A stretch of 64,000 nucleotides of DNA from Nemertoderma westbladi (Eukaryota; Xenacoelomorpha; Nemertodermatida; Nemertodermatidae). Made by a program: the position numbers and the translations under genes. Each line of letters opens with the position of its first letter. Position 1 is the stretch's first letter. Below are positions 1-11,485 of the stretch, in pieces. The DNA lies in assembly GCA_032718475.1 (NCBI GenBank), contig JAUCBJ010007177.1:1-64000 (forward strand). Reading direction: 5' to 3'. The notes beneath the pieces are model-generated. The model was not told where the DNA came from and did no database searches. It saw only the letters and a program-made list of their open reading frames with translations.

Positions 1-920
1 ATTTTGTTTTATTTAATTCATTATTTAATTATTCATGGCAACAGAAATGGTAAAAAATGTACAATATTATATCCGGGCAACCTGATTTTTAATATTCTAT
101 CTTATAAACATTTTTCGAACCCACTCCCTACATTGATGAAATTTTCTTGTTTTACAAATAAAATATTAATTTAGTCAAATGACGAAAAAATTTGAAATGA
201 CGTCCAAGTCTTATAATGTCGCAGTTTATAAGATTACAGTGCAATTTTTAAAATCCGAGCCGAGCGTCAGTCAGGTTTGTGACGAGAAGGTAAACTTGTA
301 GTAAATTAATTTATTTCCGATAAAATTTTGCAATAAACAAGCCAGCTAAAATTTATTGGGGAACTTTATATCACTTTATTTTATACTCTGAAATATTAGT
401 ATGATAAAATTAATTTATAATTGATTACTGTACTGGATGGTTTACTGACATAATTCCATCATATAATCAACATTGTTCTGGTGCAACTATTCATCGGATA
501 TTCAATTCAACAAACTTCACTAATTAACTTCGCAATCCCGTTTGAATTTTTTCGTAGACATACACATTACACACAATATATTCGACTGTGTATACAGTTA
601 GCGAGAAAAAATATAAATTTATGTAATGAAATTGTGTTATGCATATACATGCGTGTGCTTTTATTTATTTATATTACGACTTTATCTATCGGGGAAAATA
701 AATCTTTCACATTATATACACGTTATATTTCATTTTCATATTACAGTGTTTTTGTTCCGCTATAACTGCCTGCAGAAAAAATATTCACTGCTCAAAACGA
801 AATATTGTTATAGCGGTATTATTATGGTTATTATGGTATTACTACTTTTTATTTTTATAGCTGTCCTATACTACCTTTTGTCCTTTATCTCAAGTACCTT
901 TCTCGACATGCATATCTCTG
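1..920. other. AT-rich non-coding stretch
   Basis: No gene is supported here. The open frames between about 481 and 958 are short, rich in Tyr, Phe, Ile and Leu as expected from AT-rich DNA, overlap each other, and show no family motif. The stretch ends where the 44-bp array starts. Confidence 0.6.
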
Positions 921-3293
921 TTGTATCTCACTCTCATATCTCGATTATGAGTCTTTGAGCCCGGTTGTATCTCACTCTCATATCTCGATTATGAGTCTTT
1001 AAGCCCGGTTGTGTCTCACTCTCATATCTCGATTATGAGTCTTTGGGCCCGGTGTGTCTCACTCTCATATCTCGATTATGAGTCTTTGAGCCCGGTTGTG
1101 TCTCACTCTCATATCTCGATTATGAGTCTTTAAGCCCGGTTGTGTCTCACTATCATATCTCGATTATGAGTCTTTGAGCCCGGTTGTGTCTCACTCTCAT
1201 ATCTCGATTATGACTCTTTGAGCCCGGTTGTGTCTCACTATCATATCTCGATTATGAGTCTTTGAGCCCGGTTGTGTCTCACTCTCATATCTCGATTATG
1301 AGTCTTTGAGCCCGGTTGTATCTCACTCTCATATCTCGATTATGAGTCTTTGAGCCCGGTTGTGTCTCACTATCATATCTCGATTATGAGTCTTTGAGCC
1401 CGGTTGTGTCTCACTCTCATATCTCGATTATGAGTCTTTGAGCCCGGTTGTATCTCACTCTCATATCTCGATTATGAGTCTTTAAGCCCGGTTGTGTCTC
1501 ACTCTCATATCTCGATTATGAGTCTTTGAGCCCGGTGTGTCTCACTCTCATATCTCGATTATGAGTCTTTGAGCCCGGTTGTGTCTCACTCTCATATCTC
1601 GATTATGAGTCTTTGAGCCCGGTTGTGTCTCACTCTCATATCTCGATTATGAGTCTTTGACCCCGGTTGTGTCTCACTATCATATCTCGATTATGAGTCT
1701 TTGAGCCCGGTTGTGTCTCACTATCATATCTCGATTATGAGTCTTTGAGCCCGGTTGTGTCTCACTCTCATATCTCGATTATGACTCTTTGAGCCCGGTT
1801 GTGTCTCACTCTCATATCTCGATTATGACTCTTTGAGCCCGGTTGTGTCTCACTCTCATATCTCGATTATGAGTCTTTGAGCCCGGTGTGTCTCACTCTC
1901 ATATCTCGATTATGAGTCTTTGAGCCCGGTTGTATCTCACTCTCATATCTCGATTATGAGTCTTTAAGCCCGGTTGTGTCTCACTCTCATATCTCGATTA
2001 TGAGTCTTTGAGCCCGGTGTGTCTCACTCTCATATCTCGATTATGAGTCTTTGAGCCCGGTTGTCTCACTCTCATATCTTGATTATGAGTCTTTGAGCCC
2101 GGTTGTGTCTCACTCTCATATCTCGATTATGAGTCTTTGACCCCGGTTGTGTCTCACTATCATATCTCGATTATGAGTCTTTGAGCCCGGTTGTGTCTCA
2201 CTATCATATCTCGATTATGAGTCTTTGAGCACGGTTGTGTCTCACTCTCATATCTCGATTATGACTCTTTGAGCCCGGTTGTGTCTCACTCTCATATCTC
2301 GATTATGACTCTTTGAGCCCGGTTGTGTCTCACTCTCATATCTCGATTATGAGTCTTTGAGCCCGGTGTGTCTCACTCTCATATCTCGATTATGAGTCTT
2401 TGAGCCCGGTTGTCTCACTCTCATATCTCGATTATGAGTCTTTGAGCCCGGTTGTGTCTCACTCTCATATCTCGATTATGAGTCTTTGACCCCGGTTGTG
2501 TCTCACTATCATATCTCGATTATGAGTCTTTGAGCCCGGTTGTGTCTCACTATCATATCTCGATTATGAGTCTTTGAGCCCGGTTGTGTCTCACTCTCAT
2601 ATCTCGATTATGACTCTTTGAGCCCGGTTGTGTCTCACTCTCATATCTCGATTATGACTCTTTGAGCCCGGTTGTGTCTCACTCTCATATCTCGATTATG
2701 AGTCTTTGAGCCCGGTTGTGTCTCACATGATTATGTGTTCCCGCCTGTCGGGTGAACCCGGTTGTGTCTCGCATGATTGAGTCTTTGAGCCCGGTTGTGT
2801 CTCACTCTCATATCTCGATTATGAGTCTTTGAGCCCGGTTGTGTCTCACTCTCATATCTCGATTATGAGTCTTTGACCCCGGTTGTGTCTCACTATCATA
2901 TCTCGATTATGAGTCTTTGAGCCCGGTTGTGTCTCACTATCATATCTCGATTATGAGTCTTTGAGCCCGGTTGTGTCTCACTCTCATATCTCGATTATGA
3001 CTCTTTGAGCCCGGTTGTGTCTCACTCTCATATCTCGATTATGACTCTTTGAGCCCGGTTGTGTCTCACTCTCATATCTCGATTATGAGTCTTTGAGCCC
3101 GGTTGTGTCTCACATGATTATGTGTTCCCGCCTGTCGGGTGAACCCGGTTGTGTCTCGCATGATTGAGTCTTTGAGCCCGGTTGTGTCTTACATGATTAT
3201 GTGTTCCCGCCTGTCTGGTGAGCCCGGTTGTGTCTCACATGATTATGAGTCTTTGAGCCCGGTTGTGTCTCACATGGTTCCCGCCTGTCTGGA
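921..3293. repeat. Minisatellite, 44-bp unit, about 54 copies
   Basis: The unit reads roughly tctcactctcatatctcgat followed by tatgagtctttgagcccggt, with tgtg or tgta between units. Copies differ by recurring point variants (ctctc/ctatc, tgagtc/tgactc, gagccc/gacccc) and by loss of one or two bases at the cccggtt(g) join. Variant strings recur in the same order, for example around 1640-1900 and 2100-2370, so blocks of units were copied together. From about 2727 the array degrades into longer variant units containing cacatgattatgtgttcccg, and it ends near 3293. No coding potential is seen. Confidence 0.95.
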
Positions 3294-5199
3294 TTAGGTC
3301 GTGAAGAGGATTCAACACAATATCGTGTTTCTATCCACTACAAGATGCTGACCAGAATTTGGCAAATGCAGCAAAAAATAAATAAAAATAGGGGTGTGCC
3401 GGATATTCCGCCGGATTTTGAGAAAAAAATCCGGTCCCGGTTCCGGCTCCTGCCGGATTCAATTTTTTGGCCTGATTTCCATTTCAACGAATTGTTGACA
3501 AAATTTACAACTAATGAATATTTTTAAATTCAAACAAATTTAAACATAAGCAAATGCAATGGAATACAATACAATTGTTTTCATAGTTTGTATCATATTC
3601 ATTCATATTATTATAAATATGATGTGTCTAAAGCATAGATATCATTTTATGACAATCTATATGCTGAGCTGAAACTAATTTTTGCCAAAAATATTTGTAT
3701 TTGGTTGGGTTCAGCTCAGCCTCACTAACACTTAATTACAGAAGACCGTTAGGTACTTCTTAATGTAAAAGTATTCACTATCTATCTATGTATATATGTC
3801 TATCGGGTGAACTCCTCCGAAGCTATACCTCGTCCTTCAATCGACGCAGCTCAACCCAGGATGTGGAAAAAAACTTTCGAGAAAAATTATTGAAGTGTCT
3901 TTTTTTATTTCGAAAAATAGCCCCATAACACGAAAATTGCCATCAACTCAACGATAGAAACACCAGCTGCTGGTACTCATGTGGGCCTAGTAAGCTACTA
4001 CTATTTATTGAATGGATAGGCCCAAACTGCACAGAAGTATATTACTTGCCAAATTTATTACTCTCTCACTCTATTCCAGACAGTAATCAAACATCAACTA
4101 TTAGTTTTTATAATGTATCACCCCGACAGCTGAATAGCTCTTCCCAGTGAATCCTATGGGCGTTTCGGCAAAAAGTTGCGTTTCGGAAATTCCTAGATGT
4201 TACTGTAGATCGGGGTTAAATTCAATAATTAAAATTGTAGTGGTTTTTTTTATGTCAATTATGCAAGTTAGGTGGTATTATAAATATACTAATATTATTT
4301 TATTTATTTGTATGGAATTAATTTCGCACTATTGTTGCCAGTTGCCACTTAAATATTTTCCAAGATTCAGCTTAAACAGATTAAGGTCAAGGAAATTGGG
4401 GAGGTTAGCACTTACATACTTAGGATGTGTTCTATCATATCTGACTAGCTTCAGCTTGCGGAATGGGGCAAATATTTTTTATATTTTAATTAATCTGATT
4501 TGATTGATTAATATATTTTTTCGTAATTTAATTAACCTTTCTAAACAGATTACAACAATTAAAGTAAATAAATATATATTTCATTGTCATTCGTTTTTTA
4601 ATAAATGCTTATAATAAGAATAAAGTAAAAGTATGCGTGGTGCACCCCTATAGTTACAAATAAACAATGAGTTACCTTTTACCTTTATTTATACGCAAAT
4701 CAATATCGGATATTATTCTAAGTAAAATATTATAAGATAGGAGGACTCTTCCATTATTGTTCACGCAAATAAAAAAAATATTTTTGACCATAGATACATA
4801 GGCCAATTGTAAGGTCCAATTATCATTTTCAGACCCAAGGGGCGAGTGGTCTACGAATGGGACGCTCTGATTAGCCGAAACTGAAACTCAATAAATCTCG
4901 ACTACTGTAGAATTAAACGAAACTCGTCCATACTCGCTAAGAACATCCCTCATTTTAGTTTCAACACCATAATATTAATATTATTATAACATTTGAATTT
5001 TACAATTTTTGTTGCTAATATAATTATTATTACAGAAAAGTAATACAAAGTAATACAGTACAGTAGTTAAACAGAAAGTTTAAACAATGCTGCGATAATG
5101 CAAGTTATCTATTAGCTTGTCCAAGCCTGCAAGTTAAATAAAATGACCTTGCCCAAAATGGACAAATTATTTATTAGCTTGCCAAAACTGGCAAGTTAA

Positions 5200-6557
5200 G
5201 GGGGGCACTCTGTAATTAAATTTTTTTTTTTAAGAATTTTGGTCATTTTTTTTATTTTTTGTTCTAAGCCGATTTTTAATGGAGATTCCAAATATGCAAA
5301 CGGTTTGACAGAGCGACTTTTAGTTTTCGAGATATATGGACTTTCGTACACCTTAATCTGGCACAAAAATATCCAAATTTTTCGTATTTTCACTCATAAG
5401 AAGTTTATTTTCGGTTTTCTGGTGTATCCAGTGTAATGTTGCTTAGCAACTGTATCTAAGCATCAGTGGCGGTAAATTTAAACGAGTATCTGTGAACATT
5501 AGTCCCTTTCCCTTGTACTGTCTGACTGTGAATTCGGCTCTAACGCAAATCTGTCCCTACCCACACTGCCGTACCGGTAGTGTGGGTTAATTTTTTTGGT
5601 TAGGGTCAACATAGTCAGAACCCCAACCTAACTGTAATCTAACCCTAACCCCAATATTAACCGTTTGCTCCCTAATCCTAGCAGGAACCGTCTGCCTAAC
5701 CCTAGCTCATGGTAGCTAGAACAGTCACAGCTGTTAGGTTAGCCTAGGATTCTGAAATTCTGATTACACGAATTACAAGATTGCAGTAGTATATGCCCAG
5801 AACGTAAATGTCAAAATCACTATGTCACAATGTCATAATCATTAATTAATATACATCGTATTTGGTGATCTTTACTTAAAACCGAAAATTCCGCATGTAG
5901 CACATGGAGCACTACATGTTAAAAAAAAAAAATTCGTAAATAGAGTTATTTTAACTGAAAATATTGCAAAACTAAGATATTTTTATCAAACTAATCTGCT
6001 TTCGAACTTTAAATTGGATTTATTCCTATTTCATTTTTTTGCACTTTTTTATATTTTAAAATGCTACTACTTGTAGGGAATTGGTCAAAACTGGCTGATT
6101 TTTGGCATGCGTGGTCTTGATGAAGTGTTTTAACTATGCAATTGACAAAATTTTGAAATTTTGATTTTAACCAAAGTTATAGTCAAAATTCGAAATTTTT
6201 TGTGACTTTTTCGAGTTTTTTAGTTATTTTTGGTGAAAAATTTCGAAAAAATGGAATAATTTTAAAAGTAAGACAGATGTTTAAATTCTGTCAATTGCAT
6301 CGTTTTATAACATTGTTCCGGACATTCGAACCAAATTTTGGACAATTTGAATCAAAATTGCGGTTCTAGAAGCCTTTTTTTAAAAATTTGAATAAATTAT
6401 GTTAATTAGCAAAATTAAAATTAAAAAAAATTTTTTTTGCGATTTTCAGTTTTTTGGATCTATATTACATAGGTTTGCCAAATATTACTATTTTTGAACA
6501 TAGTCCCGCGCCAAAATTAAGAAAATAAAAACGTCATTCAATTACAGAGTGCCCCCC
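5200..6557. mobile_element. TTAA-flanked inverted-repeat element (piggyBac-like, non-autonomous)
   Basis: The two ends are a perfect 18-bp inverted repeat: GGGGGGCACTCTGTAATT at 5200 and AATTACAGAGTGCCCCCC ending at 6557. The tetranucleotide TTAA flanks both sides (5196-5199 and 6558-6561). TTAA target duplication is typical of piggyBac-type elements, but the end sequence is not one I recognise. The interior is AT-rich with no convincing ORF. The insertion split a short degenerate tandem repeat of a roughly 30-bp unit (attagcttgcccaaactggc followed by aagttaa), of which copies remain on both sides at about 5110-5199 and 6565-6610. Confidence 0.7.
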
Positions 6558-6767
6558 TTAAATATATTAGCTTGCCCAAACTGGCAAGTTAATGTATATT
6601 AGCTTGCTCAAATTCACACGTACTGTAATGTATTTTATTCCAAAATTGTAACATTACTCAACGCCGTTAGTATTAGCAGCGAGTTGTTATTTAGTACTTT
6701 ACAACTTTACAGGACATTACAGCATTGTATTGGCCTGTATATTTAGTATTGTATTTGGTGTTATTGT

Positions 6768-6846
6768 TTACGTGGTAACCCATGACGGCGTTAAGTAATG
6801 TCCACAAAGGGGACATTACTTAACACCGTCATGGGTAACCACGTAT
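6768..6846. repeat. Near-perfect hairpin, about 37-bp arms
   Basis: The left arm acgtggtaacccatgacggc gttaagtaatgtcc is answered by ggacattacttaacaccgtc atgggtaaccacgt across a spacer of about 5 bases. Only one or two mismatches interrupt the pairing. Such a tight palindrome may be a fold-back remnant of a small transposon. No gene is involved. Confidence 0.8.
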
Positions 6847-7159
6847 ACAATAGGTGGAAATTTGCCTGAAAGCTAGATAGGCCTACTGCATTACCTACCG
6901 GTAGGCGGGGTATAACCTTTAATAACCAGTAGGGCCTAGCTATATTATTATAACAGGCTCCAAACGCCACCATAAATATAAGCTAACTTATTTATAACAT
7001 AATTTATGTCATTTTTACATTTATTTATATAGCAACTAATATAATTTGTGCAGTTTCTATCACTTATAATGTATATGTACAATCATGTCGTAATGTTAAA
7101 ATTTTGGAATAAGATTTTAAATATGGAATTGAATATTGGAATAAGATTTTGGAAAAAAA

Positions 7160-7305
7160 ACTACATACATACTTGTTGCAAAGTACTTTACAGTGTCCTG
7201 ATCCTCGTGGCTTCATTTTCACTCACTCACTAACGTTCGTTCGTGTAACAAGCCACTCGGATCATCACACTGTAAAGTGCTACTTTACACACAAGTATGT
7301 AAATA
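7160..7305. repeat. Small inverted-repeat element
   Basis: tacatacttgttgcaaagta ctttacagtgt on the left is the imperfect complement of acactgtaaagtgctacttt acacacaagtatgta on the right, spaced by about 80 bases. It could be a very short MITE inside the hAT relic. No clear target duplication was identified. Confidence 0.5.
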
Positions 7306-7816
7306 GTTATATTTGGTTTTGATTTATTATGTTCAATTGACCTTTGCTTGCAGTTTAATTTTAGTGCATTATTTAGGTTTTGAATTGAACTACCGTTAGG
7401 TGTTTTATGATTTATGTAACAATAAATGCAACAGGAAACTGCTATTTTACAAAATCTTTACGTTTTAGGAAAGCGGGCTCTTTTACTTTCCTGTAATGGG
7501 CCCAGGCGCGGTACTCTACTCCACCTGTACACAATATTTACATCACCATCTTTAATTGTACGAACCTGCCCAGAAAGCCTCTTACTTAGAACTTTCGGGC
7601 CTCACAAAAATTAATGATTAACACGACGACGTACAGTATACCTATACAACACTATTCCAGGGCAGGGTACAGTAGATTAACTTTTATTAGCATTTCAACT
7701 AACGAACGAAAGTGCTATTGTGTTGTATATTTATAATGTCCTGCTTGTTTCACTTTTCATTTTACTTGTATTGTTGATAGTATAGTGTATTCTCCTGCAA
7801 TAAAGAAATAATTTTG

Positions 7817-7930
7817 CCGAAACGCAACTTTTTTCCGAATCGCACCTTTTTGCCGAAACGCGACTTTTTTTTGCCGAAACGCATCTTTTTTTGCCAAAAC
7901 GAAACTTTTTTTACCGAAACGCGACTACTA
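7817..7930. repeat. Short degenerate tandem repeat (GCCGAAACGC motif)
   Basis: Five to six copies of a roughly 20-bp unit, GCCGAAACGCAACTTTTTT and variants, follow one another. An isolated reverse-complement piece (cgtttcggcaaaaagttgcg) lies at about 4160 in the same hAT relic, so the repeat once had a partner in inverted orientation. Not coding. Confidence 0.6.
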
Positions 7931-7960
7931 CTACTATGATCGGCATGCTGCATTGCAGTT

Positions 7961-8227
7961 GCATTTTTAAGAATGCTGTGCCGGCTTGTCGACAAAATTG
8001 CGCCGCCACAATTCCCTATCACCCATGACATTTGCTACATCATCCGCATCTTCAACGCCAGTGTCCTTTAAGATGCGTCTCAAGAAAGACATGGGCTGTC
8101 CACCATGCTTATTCACTCCATGTGGCTGCCAAAGTACAAGATTATGCACTGGCTGGTCCTCACGGCGAAAGCAATGTCCTGCAAAGCGGAGGCGATTTTG
8201 TTCAAGTGTCAAGCTTGGGGGAACCAA
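7961..8227 (-). pseudogene. Non-LTR retrotransposon ORF2 C-terminal fragment
   Basis: The minus-strand frame contains RLRFAGHCFRREDQPVHNLV followed by LW-P-G-GG and a region ending in DRELWRR. This matches the C-terminal tail common in LINE endonuclease/reverse-transcriptase proteins (R-LRFAGHC-R---Q-----LW-P--G-RGRP). Only the tail survives; the RT and endonuclease domains are absent. A second copy of the same motif lies at 25425-25570. It sits inside the hAT relic and is probably a 5'-truncated insertion. Confidence 0.65.
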
Positions 8228-8774
8228 TGAGACACCTCCAATGTTATATAGTGACTAAACGCGACGACAACTGTAGGGGCTAGGATTACTCTCATTCAAA
8301 CTGTAAGCAAAGCTATTCAATGCGGTGAGGGACCTACTACACTACGTTTGACTATGGACGGTCTTCTTATAGCCAGCTTGCTGGCTTTTCTAGTATATAA
8401 TAGTACACGTATGCCCATATATTAAATATAACTAGCCAATAATGATTATTATATTGTCCCAACGCATAAGATTAACCTTGCCACAGTGAATGACCAGTTC
8501 ATATATTCGACAGTTAATTTAGAAACTCTAGTAAATCCAATTTAAACTTAGAGAGTATAAAAAAACTACAGCTATTATTACTTCGTTCTATTTTTCCATT
8601 TGCATTTTATTTCATTTCATTTTCATATTTAACATTTATCAATATCAAATCAATCCATTATATCAAATTGGCGTAGATTATGGTGCAAATGGTTATGGTG
8701 ATGTATATTTAAAAAATCCGGCTTGGATTTTTTTTATTTGAAAATGGTCAATCCGGCACATCTCTAAATAAAAA

Positions 8775-9060
8775 CCAATTATAATAATTCAATTGGTATT
8801 ATAATTATTAATTATAATAATTCAATATTAATTATATTAATAACTGCAAAATGCTTTCAAGTAGGCAGGTGTTCTGTTCATCCAATTGGTAACTAGGGGC
8901 AGCAGGTAACTAGGGGCAGCACATTCCTTCATAAATGTAAATATTTCTCATTGAGATTCCGTAATTTATTTTAATTTATTTTATTTTAATTTATGTTTTG
9001 AATTATTTTTAATTTATTAATAAATTTTTATTTTAATCTATTTATGTCCATATTATATTC
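8775..9060. other. AT-rich 3' flank of the methyltransferase
   Basis: Mostly A and T tracts. On the minus strand several AATAAA words occur (for example the complement of tttatt at 9013-9018) that could end the methyltransferase transcript, but in such AT-rich DNA they are not diagnostic. Confidence 0.4.
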
Positions 9061-9157
9061 TCTACACAGCAACACAAATTATAATGCTACATAGTACATG
9101 ATCCATATAGTCTACACTGCTACACAGATTATAATGCTACACTGTCCATACATGGTC
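9061..9157. repeat. Two-copy direct duplication across the methyltransferase stop codon
   Basis: tctacacagcaacacaaatt ataatgctac at 9061 recurs with few changes as tctacactgctacacagatt ataatgctac at 9111, an offset of about 50 bases. One copy is the end of the methyltransferase reading frame and the other is its 3' flank. This is the smallest case here of a tandem duplication seeded in coding sequence. Confidence 0.75.
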
Positions 9158-9954
9158 CGGTTGGCGTCCATCCTTTCCATCTCCTCCTTTGCCCGACCTG
9201 CCTCTTTATTCTTCTCCACTACCTGAACGGCGGTCTCCAACTCCTCCGAACTCAGAGTACTCCAGAAGGAATCCCCATCCCTGAACTCTTTCTTAAGCGG
9301 CCCCTCAGGATCCCAATACATCCGGTCTAGGAGCACGCCCAACAACGGAGCGTACGCCTCCACCACCACAAACCCGGAATCTCTCAACCACACCCCGAGC
9401 TCTTCCATGCTCGCGTGACGTTGGGTCAGCCTACGTGTCGCTTCCGGTAGCAGTTTCGAAAACCAAATAGATTCTACAACCTGTTTTGGTGTCGAATGGT
9501 TGATGATAAAAACACCACCTTTCTTTGTGACGCGCCGAACTTCCTTAAAAGTTTCCCGAATAGCAGAGTATTTGTTTTCCCCTGCTGGCGGGTTCGATAG
9601 ATGATGCAGAACCTGGTTTATCATCACAGCATCGAAAAGCTCTTCCGCAAACACGATTTTAGGAAGTATTCCTTCCACCGTTTCTTGGATTCTGTTTCCG
9701 TAGGAACTGAGTTTCTCCTTGGCGACAGATAACATCCCTGGGCTGCCATCAAAGAGACTAACTTTACCAACGCCCAGGTCTAACAGCGCTTTGGAGTAGG
9801 ACCCAGTACCGCATCCCAGGTCTAACAGATGTATCTCCCCCAAGGGTTTATCTAGTAGCGAAATAAAGCTGCCGATATAGGCCTGTATACCAACTGGTTT
9901 GCGTGACTCATCGTATAGTTTACATATAGAATCATAATCGGCATAATTCGACAT
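9112..9954 (-). CDS. Class I SAM-dependent methyltransferase, single exon
   Basis: The 280-residue protein has a Rossmann-type methyltransferase core. Motif I, LLDLGCGTGSYSKAL (about residues 43-57), binds S-adenosylmethionine. SLFDGSPGML (about 66-75) holds the acidic residue at the end of strand 2. FDAVMINQVLHHL (about 107-119) is the motif IV region, and VTKKGGVFIINHS matches the usual strand-5 segment. The C-terminal third has no motif I recognise, so the substrate is unknown. It is not obviously a protein, rRNA or coenzyme Q methyltransferase. The start at MSNYADYD gives a complete family fold with no signal peptide, so a cytosolic enzyme is likely. There is no intron. The last 15 codons and the stop lie inside a direct duplication (9061-9157), so the C-terminus may be newly altered. 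Confidence 0.85.
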   Translation of the reverse strand: MSNYADYDSICKLYDESRKPVGIQAYIGSFISLLDKPLGEIHLLDLGCGTGSYSKALLDLGVGKVSLFDGSPGMLSVAKEKLSSYGNRIQETVEGILPKIVFAEELFDAVMINQVLHHLSNPPAGENKYSAIRETFKEVRRVTKKGGVFIINHSTPKQVVESIWFSKLLPEATRRLTQRHASMEELGVWLRDSGFVVVEAYAPLLGVLLDRMYWDPEGPLKKEFRDGDSFWSTLSSEELETAVQVVEKNKEAGRAKEEMERMDANRTMYGQCSIIICVAV

Positions 9955-11485
9955 TGTGTAATATATTTACCCTACATAAAAGGACAGAGATAAAAAGTAT
10001 TCAAATATGAAAGAAACTTGTTGGTGACTTTATATTACAACCTAAATTTACTACCAGTACATTGATGGATAGTTAGAGACCTATAACAACTTGAAATAGT
10101 TACGATTCAATGTAGCACATTAATTAATTGCTAATATCGCAGCAATTAGGTATATAAGTTTATCTGATGCACATTATTTCTATAATCTAAGGTGAGGAAT
10201 GTAAAATACAAACTAATTATGACTAATATCAACTATATATCTAAATAATAATAATCTATATTATCAAATATAAATGTTAGTTTCTTAATTAATGATTTAT
10301 AAATTAAGTATCAGGTTTCATAGTCCTTGTCTCTCTTTAGGCCAGTACAAAAAAATCTTATTACTTTAATAAAGTCAGTCAGGGGAGAAACTTTACGGAA
10401 ATCCCAAATTATCAATCAATCAAATTAACAATGAGAGCTTATTACAGTGCAACAGTGGCACGTTATTCTAACCAAAACTATAAAGAAGAAAGTCAATAGA
10501 ACAAAAAGTTATAACAACTTTATTTCTGCGAGTAATCAAATGTTATTTGCGTCGAGTTTCGCTTTGGAGGGGTATGAATTTTGATTACGTCGAAATGTAC
10601 TTATAACTTAACACATTCTATTCTAACGGAGTTCACCGCGTCCCATGGAGTTTGATGAGGTTCAAGCCACGGATAGACTGACAGCGACCTATTGGACGCA
10701 GCTGCCCACTCGTGCGACATATCCCAGGCCATATGAGGCGATCCACATGATTGCTGGTACTCCAAGAGATTTCTTAAGGAAACTATGTGTGCATAGGATT
10801 AATTCCCTTTGGTAAATCTACCAAGGATATTGCGCGAGACAAACCACTCAATTTTAGCTATTCCCTAAATAGACTCCCATTTTATAGATAGTTCCAGAGA
10901 CCGAGTGGATACGGTGCCTGGACTGCTTTCATAAGTGTTTGGGGGAGGCCTATTGTAAATTACCTTTACAATTTATGGCAAATGAAAGAGAGAAATAAAA
11001 ACCTGCTCCAATCTGTTCCGACAATGCAAGCCAGCCTACATGCATATCATGTTATGTATTTTTTAACGGGTCCATAATTTTATGTTTCCAAATGTGCGAA
11101 TTCAAATATTCTGCCCAACAGCTCGAGTGTAGGATAGGTGCCTGAGTTGTACAAGAGATGGCATATTTCTACCAATTGCATTAGATAAAACCTTAACAAC
11201 TTCATATTAAATAATTGTACAGAACAGATTTATCAGAAAAGTTGTTAATTTACCTTCCAACAAAAAAAGACGAGAAAATATATAGTGATGACAACCAAAA
11301 CAATAATCCATTGGTTAATTGAAAAATAAATTCAAAAAATTAAGATAATATAATATAATAATAAATAAAGTTAATTAAAATCATTCACATAATTAGCACA
11401 AAGAGAGCTAAATAAAGATAAAGGACAAAATCGGAACATTCAAAGTCGGTCGATATTTATTAACCTTTAGAACCACCAAATCCCA
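9955..11485. other. Intergenic; possible last ZYG11 exon at about 10601-10783 (minus)
   Basis: Most of this stretch is AT-rich with no gene visible. The block at about 10600-10950 has a higher GC content. On its minus strand an open frame of about 60 codons runs to a TAA at 10601 and reads in part LLEYQQSCGSPHMAWDMSHE. It lies downstream of the ZYG11-family gene on the same strand and could be its final exon if the 20-bp array is intronic. The splice phase does not fit cleanly: joining GAGATG|gtgagg to the nearest acceptor, ttaag, puts the other frame in register. This is a weak suggestion only. On the minus strand an AATAAA word follows the array near 11456-11461. Confidence 0.3.

Larger units (their letters stand above)
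3389..8766. mobile_element. hAT-type DNA transposon relic, with nested insertions
   Basis: The left end reads TAGGGGTGTGCCGGATATTC and the right end reads ATCCGGCACATCTCTA, an imperfect terminal inverted repeat. An identical 8-bp direct repeat, aataaaaa, flanks both ends (3381-3388 and 8767-8774). Eight-bp target duplications and TAGGGGTG-like ends are hallmarks of the hAT superfamily. CCGGAT-type motifs cluster just inside both ends, as in the second hAT element at 51879-53567, so the two may be related families. I see no transposase reading frame; the interior is AT-rich and holds a TTAA element (5200-6557), a hairpin (6768-6846) and a LINE fragment (7961-8227). It is therefore non-autonomous or badly decayed. 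Confidence 0.75.

Noticed and set aside
481-958. Two overlapping plus-strand ORFs of about 100 codons
   Set aside because: AT-rich composition, no motif, no splice or start support; the second one runs into the repeat.
921-3293. CRISPR-like array
   Set aside because: Units are directly adjacent with no unique spacers, and the DNA is animal. The same applies to the other arrays.
4147-4503. 118-codon ORF
   Set aside because: No family motif and lies in hAT interior; part of it is the GCCGAAACGC-type repeat in reverse.
5630-5710. Telomere-like CTAACCCTAACCCC words
   Set aside because: Only two or three loose copies in a CT-rich patch inside a transposon; no array, so not telomeric.
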